DNA of 64,000 bases from Brevibacillus_D fluminis_A (GTDB lineage Bacteria > Bacillota > Bacilli > Brevibacillales > Brevibacillaceae). The notes beneath the pieces are model-generated. The model was not told the origin of the DNA, searched no databases, and saw only the letters and a program-made list of their open reading frames with translations. The translations under genes were made by a program, and so were the position numbers. The stretch is from assembly GCF_052072235.1 (NCBI RefSeq), contig NZ_CM125436.1:800001-864000 (forward strand), read 5' to 3'. Shown here piece by piece: positions 58,124-64,000 of the stretch (positions are counted from its first letter, which is position 1; each line of letters opens with the position of its first letter).

Positions 58124-58975
58124 TTGACGTCGATCGCAACACTGCTTGTCATCTGTTCAGGGGTGATTCACGCCTGCTGGAACCTTTTCACCAAAAGGAG
58201 CCTGAACAAGCAGGTGTTTCTCTGGTCCATCCACGTTCTTGCCGTTGCTGCGCTGTTTCCGTTTGTCGCTGCAGAGCTGTTCACCAAAGCGCTGCAAACC
58301 CCGGTCGTGTATTACGTGCTGCTCTCTTTTTTCTCCCAGTTGGCCTATGTTTATTTCATGTCCAAAGCGTACCAGTTCGGTGATTTGTCCCAGGTGTATC
58401 CGATCATCCGGGGAACGTCCGCTTTTTTTATCCCGATTGTCGGAATCTTGCTGTTTGGTGAATCCTTGTCGCTATTCGGATGGATTGGACTTGCCTGTGT
58501 AACGGGCGGGCTGTTGATCATCAGCGGGTTGGGCACAGCGAAAATGGACGCTTTGTCCTATAAAGCGATCCTGTTCGCGTTTTTGGTCGGCTTGAGCACC
58601 ATCGGCTATGTATTGGGGGACAAAGTCACCCTGCAATATTTATCGCCGTTGAGCGTGCTGGAAATCTCCAATCTTGGCTTCGTCTTTGCGTTTGCCTGGG
58701 TTTCGCTGAAATCAAAGGAGGAGCTGCGCCGGGAGTGGCGGGTGAACAAGAAGACGATTGTACTTGGTGCGATCATGTCGCCGGCCTCATACCTTTTGTT
58801 TCTGCTTGCCATGAAGGTGGCACCGCTCGCCCACATCGCGCCGGTGCGTGAGATCGGAACCGTTTTCGGCACGCTGTTTGGCATTTATATTTTAAAAGAG
58901 CAGCAAGGCTTGAAGCGGGTGATGATGTCGGCGGTCATCACGGTTGGCATTATTTGCATCGGGATGTGGGGATAG
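58124..58975 (+). CDS. EamA/DMT-family transporter
   Basis: The preferred start is TTG 58124, eight bases after GAGG; GTG 58115 overlaps that site. 283 residues with ten membrane helices and two EamA halves (VICSGVIHACWNLFTKRSLN; PVREIGTVFGTLFGIYILKE). The WNLF and YPIIRG motifs place it with the YvbV/phosphonate-utilisation-type subgroup. Substrate unknown. Confidence 0.87.
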   Translation: MTSIATLLVICSGVIHACWNLFTKRSLNKQVFLWSIHVLAVAALFPFVAAELFTKALQTPVVYYVLLSFFSQLAYVYFMSKAYQFGDLSQVYPIIRGTSAFFIPIVGILLFGESLSLFGWIGLACVTGGLLIISGLGTAKMDALSYKAILFAFLVGLSTIGYVLGDKVTLQYLSPLSVLEISNLGFVFAFAWVSLKSKEELRREWRVNKKTIVLGAIMSPASYLLFLLAMKVAPLAHIAPVREIGTVFGTLFGIYILKEQQGLKRVMMSAVITVGIICIGMWG

Positions 58976-59070
58976 ATTGTAGTAGAACAGGTGAAGAATA
59001 GTCCGATACAGCGAGAAACAGAGAAAGAACGAGCGATTTGAAGGAAATCGATGAATTTTCTGCAAAATGT

Positions 59071-59100
59071 CCGTAAATGTATTACAACAAAGATTTACGG
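59071..59100. promoter_or_regulatory. Inverted repeat upstream of the YhfH gene
   Basis: CCGTAAAT-N14-ATTTACGG, located 56 bases before the YhfH ATG and just upstream of TATAAT at about 59114-59119. It is an operator candidate; not an exact match to Zur, Fur or PerR boxes that I know. Confidence 0.5.
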
Positions 59101-59155
59101 AATGATACTTGTTATAATACAATCATAACAACAAGATAACTGGAGGGGCTGTACT

Positions 59156-59302
59156 ATGACACCTGTTTCTACATTCTTTCGTAATTTACAACCGAAATGC
59201 TGCGCTGCTTGTGGTGAAGTGATTGTGGAGCAGGCGGAAGCGTACATGAACGAGTGCTTCACTTGCCAAGAGAAGGAATACGTGATTGCAAATAAAAAAT
59301 AA
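59156..59302 (+). CDS. YhfH-like small zinc-ribbon protein
   Basis: A 48-residue protein from ATG 59156, with GGAGGGG ten bases before. It has CCAACGEV and ECFTCQE (CxxC-type pairs) in the spacing of YhfH (B. subtilis: FFKNLPPK-C--C--E----C--C), with FFRNLQPK as the shared opening. It probably binds zinc. Function unknown. It is too short for most gene-length cut-offs. Confidence 0.82.
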   Translation: MTPVSTFFRNLQPKCCAACGEVIVEQAEAYMNECFTCQEKEYVIANKK

Positions 59303-59321
59303 GATCGGCCCAAGCGAATGA

Positions 59322-59357
59322 AAAACCACTTGTTCTCTAATGGAGACGAGTGGTTTT
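59322..59357 (+). terminator. Terminator after the YhfH gene
   Basis: AAAACCACT and AGTGGTTTT, extended by CTC/GAG, form a hairpin with A and T runs. Confidence 0.75.
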
Positions 59358-59450
59358 GTTGTGTTCGGGAATGCTGATTCCATTTTGCGTTTGGCGGAAA
59401 AAAAGCGCATGATAGGAAGTAGTGTTCCGAATGAGGATGGAGGAGAAGAA

Positions 59451-60002
59451 ATGTTTCACCCGACCGTGTTTGACAATTTGAAGGTGGTGCTGGAGGGGGC
59501 CGTCTACGACGCCGATTTCGACAATGTGATTTTCGTGACCGGACGTTCTGATCTGGCTGATTTGGCTGCATTTCACCGCTCGTTTCAAATTGAGTTTTGC
59601 CTGGCCGATGACGTGCTGATCGACCCGGCCGATAAAGTCATGGCTCACGTGAAGCTCAAGACGTCATTGGCGGACATCGCAAGCGAACAGCTCGAACAAT
59701 CGCTGACGGATCATATCGGCTGTACCATCTGTATCACATTCAAGATGCGCGTGCGGGAAGTCGCGCGGGAAACGGAAGCCATCGATGCGATTTTGAACGA
59801 AATCTGGGGGAACCGGCCGCAAATCACGCAGCAGCTCATGGCGCAGATCGATAGCGGGTCAAGAGAATGGCCGCCTGCGCAGTTTGAGGATACGATTACG
59901 CTTGATTTCCTCCGCAAGATCGATGAAGGAAACATCCAGGATATGCGTGATTTGCTGGAGCACTGTTTTCTATCAATGAAAAAGCTGAAAGAGCTGTTAT
60001 AG
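59451..60002 (+). CDS. Hypothetical protein, 183 residues
   Basis: From ATG 59451, seven bases after GGAGGAG; the frame extends upstream without support. It begins FHPTVFDNLKVVLEGAVYDA and looks soluble and mixed alpha/beta. I associate it with uncharacterised Bacillales proteins but cannot name a family. It is alone between the YhfH terminator and the BirA-like site of bioY. Confidence 0.75.
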   Translation: MFHPTVFDNLKVVLEGAVYDADFDNVIFVTGRSDLADLAAFHRSFQIEFCLADDVLIDPADKVMAHVKLKTSLADIASEQLEQSLTDHIGCTICITFKMRVREVARETEAIDAILNEIWGNRPQITQQLMAQIDSGSREWPPAQFEDTITLDFLRKIDEGNIQDMRDLLEHCFLSMKKLKELL

Positions 60003-60022
60003 TCCAGAACAGCGTTGTTTTT

Positions 60023-60053
60023 TTGTTAACCTAAAAACATAATCAGTTGACAA
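60023..60053. promoter_or_regulatory. BirA (biotin repressor) operator of bioY
   Basis: TTGTTAAC-N15-GTTGACAA, matching Firmicute BirA boxes in both arms; the spacer is slightly short compared with the E. coli operator. It lies 77 bases before the bioY ATG. Confidence 0.82.
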
Positions 60054-60129
60054 AAGTGGGTTCTCTCCCTTACCCTAAGAGTGCAAGCTGATGAATGGCA
60101 CTCATTACATAACAGGAGTAGGGTGATGG

Positions 60130-60720
60130 ATGGTGAGCACACGCAATTTGGTGATGGCCGCACTCATGATGGCGATTACAGCGGCGCTGGGCATGGTGAA
60201 AATATCGTTTCCTTTGTTTAATGAAGTACCGATTACCGGTCAGACGCTGGGGATCATGCTGGCAGGCGCCCTGCTTGGGGCAAGGCTCGGCGGGATTTCC
60301 GTCGCTGCTTTTGTGGCATTGGTCGCCGTGGGCGTTCCGCTGTTGGCGGGGGGCCGCGGCGGAATCGGCATTTTTGCTTCCGCAAGCGGGGGATGGGTGT
60401 TGAGCTGGCCGCTGGCTGCGTATTTGATCGGATATTTGGTGGAAAAAAGCTGGTATTCGCTGCGCACGTGGAAAGTGCTGCTGTTTAATATTTTGGGCGG
60501 CATCGTGGTTGTATACGTGATCGGCATGGCGTACCAGGCGGCATTGACCGGCGTTCCGTTTTACACGGTCGCCATCAAGTCGATGATCTTCCTGCCAGGC
60601 GATCTGTTGAAAGCGGCTGTGGCAGCGGTGATCGCGGTGCGGCTGCGCTATGCTTATCCGCTGATACAGGTAGCTGCGCCTTCTGACCGATTTGGCGATC
60701 AGCGCGGGCAAACATTATAA
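60130..60720 (+). CDS. bioY: Biotin transporter BioY
   Basis: A 196-residue ECF S-component with six membrane helices and the BioY pattern: VPITGQTLGIMLAGALLGAR, VGVPLLAGGRGGIGIFASAS, GGWVLSWPLAAYLIGYLVEK. It takes up biotin, with or without a general ECF module. AGGAG lies 11 bases before ATG 60130. A BirA-type operator precedes it, so biotin represses it. Biotin-synthesis genes are not adjacent. Confidence 0.95.
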   Translation: MVSTRNLVMAALMMAITAALGMVKISFPLFNEVPITGQTLGIMLAGALLGARLGGISVAAFVALVAVGVPLLAGGRGGIGIFASASGGWVLSWPLAAYLIGYLVEKSWYSLRTWKVLLFNILGGIVVVYVIGMAYQAALTGVPFYTVAIKSMIFLPGDLLKAAVAAVIAVRLRYAYPLIQVAAPSDRFGDQRGQTL

Positions 60721-60728
60721 ATGATCAG

Positions 60729-60760
60729 GGAAGGGTTGCTTCGGGCGAGCCTTCCTTTTT
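60729..60760 (+). terminator. Terminator after bioY
   Basis: GGAAGG and CCTTCC with inner TTGC/GGCGA pairing form a hairpin followed by TTTTT. Confidence 0.72.
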
Positions 60761-60808
60761 CCATGTGACGAAACGATTCTGATTCAATGAGAGGGAGGGC
60801 GTTGAAAC

Positions 60809-61975
60809 ATGAACCCGCAAACACCTGTTATTGTGTACGCAAAGCGGACGCCAATCGGCAAAATCGGCGGTGTGCTGCGAGACATCGAGCCGCATGAGCT
60901 GGCTTGTGCGCTGATTGAAGACGCCGTACGGGCGTGCAAGCTGGACGGTGAGGCGATCAGCGATGTGGTTTTGGGCAATGTCGTCGGTCCGGGTGGGAAT
61001 CTGGCGAGGCTTTCCGCATTGGAGGCGGGATTGCCTGTGACCGTGCCGGGCGTGACGGTCGATCGTCAGTGTGGCTCAGGTTTGGAAGCGGTCCAGCTTG
61101 CCTGTCGGCTCGTGCAGGCGGGCGCCGGCGACATTTTTTTGGCAGGCGGAGTGGAGAGCACCAGCAGAGCGCCGTGGAAAATGGAAAAGCCGAGCACCTT
61201 GTACGGACGGCTTCCCCGTATGTACGGACGAGCGAGATTTTCACCCGATGCTGTGGGCGACCCGGAGATGGGCGAAGCCGCCGAAAATGTCGCCCTGCAC
61301 TACGGAATTGCGCGTGAGGAGCAGGACCGCTGGGCACTGGAGAGCCATCGGCGCTATTTCGCCGCATGGCAAGGCGGCGTGTATCGCGAGCAAATCCTCC
61401 CCTTCCCGCTTGCCAGCGGAGAGGTGACAGCGGATGAATGCCCCCGGGCGGACAGCAGCATGGAAAAATTGGCCCGGTTGCGCCCGGTGTTTCGCGAGGG
61501 CGGCACCGTCACTGCGGGCAATGCTTGTCCCGTCAATGACGGCGCTGCGCTCGTCGTGGTCATGTCGGCGCAGAAGGCGGCACAGCTGGGCATCGCCCCG
61601 ATGCTCGTCTACAAAGACAGCGTGGCCTGTGGGGTCGATCCGAACTTGCTCGGCACCGGACCGATTCCGGCGGTGCGCCAGCTGCTTGACCGCAACGGCC
61701 TTGCGATCGGTGACATCGAGCGGGTAGAGTTCAACGAAGCGTTTGCGTCACAGGTGCTCGCCTGTGTCAATGAGCTGGCGATCCCCCATGAAAAAATCAA
61801 TCCGGATGGCGGTGCGCTCGCTTTGGGTCATCCGTACGGGGCATCCGGCACGATCCTGGTCGTGTCGCTCGCGCACGGGATGCGGCGCATGGGCGGACAA
61901 TACGGCTTGGCGACACTTGGCATCGGCGGCGGAATGGGGCTTGCCGTTTTGTTTGAACGGGGGGAATACGCGTGA
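60809..61975 (+). CDS. Thiolase-family protein lacking the C-terminal catalytic Cys
   Basis: The 388-residue protein has thiolase motifs VDRQCGSGLEAVQ (acyl-carrying Cys near 88), VEFNEAFASQVLACVNELA and GGALALGHPYGASG (His near 345). The last motif, normally CxGGGMG, here reads LGIGGGMGLAV, so the base cysteine is Gly. Standard thiolysis or Claisen condensation may be impaired or altered. GGGAGGG precedes the ATG. It overlaps the ligase gene and heads a thiolase-ligase-SDR operon. Confidence 0.9.
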   Translation: MNPQTPVIVYAKRTPIGKIGGVLRDIEPHELACALIEDAVRACKLDGEAISDVVLGNVVGPGGNLARLSALEAGLPVTVPGVTVDRQCGSGLEAVQLACRLVQAGAGDIFLAGGVESTSRAPWKMEKPSTLYGRLPRMYGRARFSPDAVGDPEMGEAAENVALHYGIAREEQDRWALESHRRYFAAWQGGVYREQILPFPLASGEVTADECPRADSSMEKLARLRPVFREGGTVTAGNACPVNDGAALVVVMSAQKAAQLGIAPMLVYKDSVACGVDPNLLGTGPIPAVRQLLDRNGLAIGDIERVEFNEAFASQVLACVNELAIPHEKINPDGGALALGHPYGASGTILVVSLAHGMRRMGGQYGLATLGIGGGMGLAVLFERGEYA

Positions 61976-63477
61976 GCAACGGCGATGTACGTGCCACAGC
62001 GGAGGCTCTGCAGGAGACGATTGCCAGCGGTTTTTGGCGGCAGGCACATGAAAACCCGGACGCGTGTGCCATTCGGATCGAGCGAACGATCGTCACCTAT
62101 GGTGAACTGCTCGAGAAGAGCAAACGTGTCGCCGCATGGATTCGAGCGCAAAAGCTGGGCGGCCAGCGCATCGGGCTCAAGCTTGAAAACGGTGCACCGT
62201 TTTTCGCCTGTTTTTATGGTGCCGTGCTTGCTGGTTCCATCGCGGTCCCGCTGCCAGCCGACTTGCCGAATGATCAGCTTGTGGACTGGCGTCAACATTT
62301 GGGCTTATCGGTGGTGCTGGAGGCAGAACCGGGCTGGCACGGGCTGGCGATCCCATGCACCAAGCAAAAAGAACAGCCTGAACTCGATCCAGAGCAGCTC
62401 TTTTACATGGCGGTTTCCTCCGGTTCGACAGGCATGCCCAAAGGCATTTTGCGCACCCACCGGTCATGGGTGAAGAGCTTTTACCGGATGAAGGAGGCTT
62501 TCGGAACAGGCGGGCAGGACGTGATCTTGCTGCCGGGGCCCCTGCATTATTCCGCCACGTTGATCGCTGCGCTGCAAGTGCTGCATGAAGGCGGCGAGGT
62601 CGTGCTGATGACGCGCTTTCACAGCCGTGCGGTGCTCGAACATTTGCAATCCGGCGGAGTGACAGCCTGCTTTATGGTTCCGGCGATGTATGCCAAGCTG
62701 TTGGCCATGATCGGGCAAAGCAGCGGGACCGAACCTTTCACGGACGAAAGCATAACGTTCATTTCGGCGGGAGACAAGCTGTCTTTCGAAATCGTGGACA
62801 AATGGCTGCAAGCCTTTCCTGGCAGTAACTTGTACGAATATTATGGCGCCGCAGAGATCAGCTTCGTCAGCTATATTCGTCACGGACAGCAGAGCGGCGT
62901 GGCTGGCAGCGTCGGGCGGCCGTTTCCCGGCGTGGAGGTGACCATTCGCGACGAGCGGGGGCGACTGCTCGAGACAGGCGAGGTCGGTGAGGTGCATGTG
63001 AAAAGCTCGATGGTCGCGCAAGGCTACGGTCATGCGCAGGCGCCGCCTTTTATCCAACCGACAGCGGGAGGGTACACCGTCGGCGATCTTGGCTACCTCG
63101 ATGAAGCGGGCTGCTTGCATCTGGTCGGGCGAAAGCAGGATGTGATCGTGCGCGGAGCGGTGAACCTTTATCCTGCTGAAATCGAGCGGGTGTTGGCTGC
63201 CGAAGAGTCCATTCGCGAAGCGGCGGTGTTCGGTGTGCCGGATCGGGTGCTGGGTGAACGGATTATCGCTGCGGTTACCCTGGCAAACAGTCCGGATGCT
63301 GACGGTGAGGACCCGGGGCTGGCAGCGTTGCTGCAGCATCGCTTTGCCCGTGCCAGAAGGCCGGATGACTATTGGATCGTGCCGCAGCTGCCGCGCAATG
63401 CAGCGGGGAAAACGGACAAACGGAAGCTGCGGGACTTGTTTTTCGAGCAAAAGGAGGGGCGGACAAATGAGCGATAG
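61972..63477 (+). CDS. AMP-dependent acyl-CoA synthetase/ligase
   Basis: Start GTG 61972 overlaps the thiolase stop. The 501-residue ANL enzyme has A3 YMAVSSGSTGMPKGILRTH, A5 YEYYGAAEISFVS, A7 YTVGDLGYLDEAG, A8 GRKQDVIVRGAVNLYPAEIE and A10 PRNAAGKTDKRKL with its catalytic Lys. It adenylates a carboxylic acid and makes the CoA thioester; acid unknown. Coupled to SDR downstream by an 11-base overlap. Confidence 0.92.
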   Translation: MSNGDVRATAEALQETIASGFWRQAHENPDACAIRIERTIVTYGELLEKSKRVAAWIRAQKLGGQRIGLKLENGAPFFACFYGAVLAGSIAVPLPADLPNDQLVDWRQHLGLSVVLEAEPGWHGLAIPCTKQKEQPELDPEQLFYMAVSSGSTGMPKGILRTHRSWVKSFYRMKEAFGTGGQDVILLPGPLHYSATLIAALQVLHEGGEVVLMTRFHSRAVLEHLQSGGVTACFMVPAMYAKLLAMIGQSSGTEPFTDESITFISAGDKLSFEIVDKWLQAFPGSNLYEYYGAAEISFVSYIRHGQQSGVAGSVGRPFPGVEVTIRDERGRLLETGEVGEVHVKSSMVAQGYGHAQAPPFIQPTAGGYTVGDLGYLDEAGCLHLVGRKQDVIVRGAVNLYPAEIERVLAAEESIREAAVFGVPDRVLGERIIAAVTLANSPDADGEDPGLAALLQHRFARARRPDDYWIVPQLPRNAAGKTDKRKLRDLFFEQKEGRTNER

Positions 63478-64000
63478 GAGCGTCAAAGCTGCAATCGTTA
63501 CCGGTTCTACGCGAGGAATCGGGCGCGCAATCGCTGCCAGCTTGGCCCAGGCGAACATTGGGGTCGTCGTCAACGGAACGACGGAAGCAGGCGTGAATCG
63601 AACCGTGGCAGAAATCAAGGAATCGGGCGGCTTGGCAGTCGGTGTTACCGGTCGGGTCGAAGAGATGGAGACAGGCAAAAAACTGACCGAAGCGGCGCTC
63701 GACGCGTTCGGGCGCGTCGACTATTTGGTCAACAACGCCGGCATCGTCGCCGACCGGATGAGCCACAAGCTGGACGAGCATGATTGGGACCGCGTCCTTG
63801 CCGTCCATGCGAAAGGAACGTTTGCCTGCACACAGCCGTTTTTGCAAGCCAAAAAAGAGGCGGGCACAGGCGGCGTCATCATCAACATGACCTCGCTGGC
63901 AGGCTTGCATGGCGTCGTCGGCCAGCTGAATTACGCTGCCGCAAAAGGCGCGATTTTGGCGATGACCTACACCCTGGCACAAGAGTGGCAACAAGCAGGC
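63467..64000 (+). CDS. SDR-family oxidoreductase, FabG-like (partial)
   Basis: The frame from ATG 63467 (AAAGGAGG before it) runs off the window after 178 codons. It has the NAD(P)-binding TGSTRGIGRAIAASLA, VDYLVNNAGIV, the catalytic Ser in NMTSLAG and Tyr/Lys in LNYAAAKGA. It closely resembles 3-oxoacyl-ACP/CoA reductases. With the thiolase and ligase it suggests a pathway handling 3-oxoacyl intermediates; the substrate is not visible. Confidence 0.92.
   Translation, partial: MSDRSVKAAIVTGSTRGIGRAIAASLAQANIGVVVNGTTEAGVNRTVAEIKESGGLAVGVTGRVEEMETGKKLTEAALDAFGRVDYLVNNAGIVADRMSHKLDEHDWDRVLAVHAKGTFACTQPFLQAKKEAGTGGVIINMTSLAGLHGVVGQLNYAAAKGAILAMTYTLAQEWQQAG

Noticed and set aside
1..64000. tRNA or rRNA genes, CRISPR arrays, phage or plasmid modules, toxin-antitoxin pairs
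   Set aside because: Looked for but not seen; no cloverleaf-like sequence, repeat array, integrase or transposase frame was recognised.

Overview
The window is chromosomal DNA of a high-GC, endospore-forming Firmicute. The evidence is a spoVA-type operon with DUF1657/DUF421 partners, strong AAGGAGG ribosome-binding sites, frequent GTG/TTG starts, a T-box riboswitch, a TnrA/GlnR box, small YhfH- and YlaF-like proteins, an SLH-domain protein and a YtpB-type terpene synthase. Futalosine-pathway genes (mqnB, mqnD) argue against Bacillus subtilis-like groups; something like Tumebacillus, Effusibacillus, Brevibacillus or another member of the Alicyclobacillaceae/Paenibacillaceae fits. That placement is inference. 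I saw no rRNA, tRNA, CRISPR array, phage or intact insertion sequence.

Layout. 0-5.5 kb: WYL-type regulator, exported SLH protein, and an overlapping minus-strand set amtB / GlnD-like nucleotidyltransferase / DnaQ-like exonuclease behind a consensus TnrA/GlnR box. 5.7-8.7 kb: DUF1657, DUF421-DUF1657, spoVAC, spoVAD, spoVAEb. 8.8-16.4 kb: DJ-1/PfpI protein, a two-component system, a CAP-domain secreted protein, uppP, cvfB. 16.5-21 kb: N-carbamoylputrescine amidase, permease and an apparently exported agmatine deiminase, with a TetR regulator; near-identical inverted repeats lie in front of the deiminase and of the tetR gene. 21-26.5 kb: ytpB, ylaF-like, PilZ protein, ybaK, and a compact alkylation/DNA-damage operon (adaA, adaB, 2OG-Fe(II) oxygenase, SPL-like radical SAM). 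26.5-33 kb: MFS exporter, winged-helix regulator, sigma-54 activator divergent from proline dehydrogenase with a sigma-54 promoter, then alkA. 33-48 kb: transporters, a thioesterase behind a FadR-like box, five acetyltransferases, and small metabolic genes including a PIG-L deacetylase/GT4 glycosyltransferase pair. 48-55.5 kb: SNF2 helicase, SRPBCC/ArsR pair with its operator, Nudix, mqnB-mqnD, CPBP protease. 55.6-60 kb: a complete T-box leader (probable Phe specifier) directly in front of a DJ-1/PfpI gene, RluA-type pseudouridine synthase, EamA transporter, YhfH. 60-64 kb: bioY with a BirA-like operator, then a thiolase / acyl-CoA ligase / SDR operon running off the end; the thiolase lacks the C-terminal catalytic cysteine.

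The most interesting signals are regulatory: the T-box on a DJ-1/PfpI gene, the paired GAAACT-N14-AGTTTC operators that tie a TetR protein to a split extracellular/intracellular agmatine pathway, the TnrA-box amtB unit carrying a GlnD-like enzyme but no PII gene, and the sigma-54 control of an orphan proline dehydrogenase.
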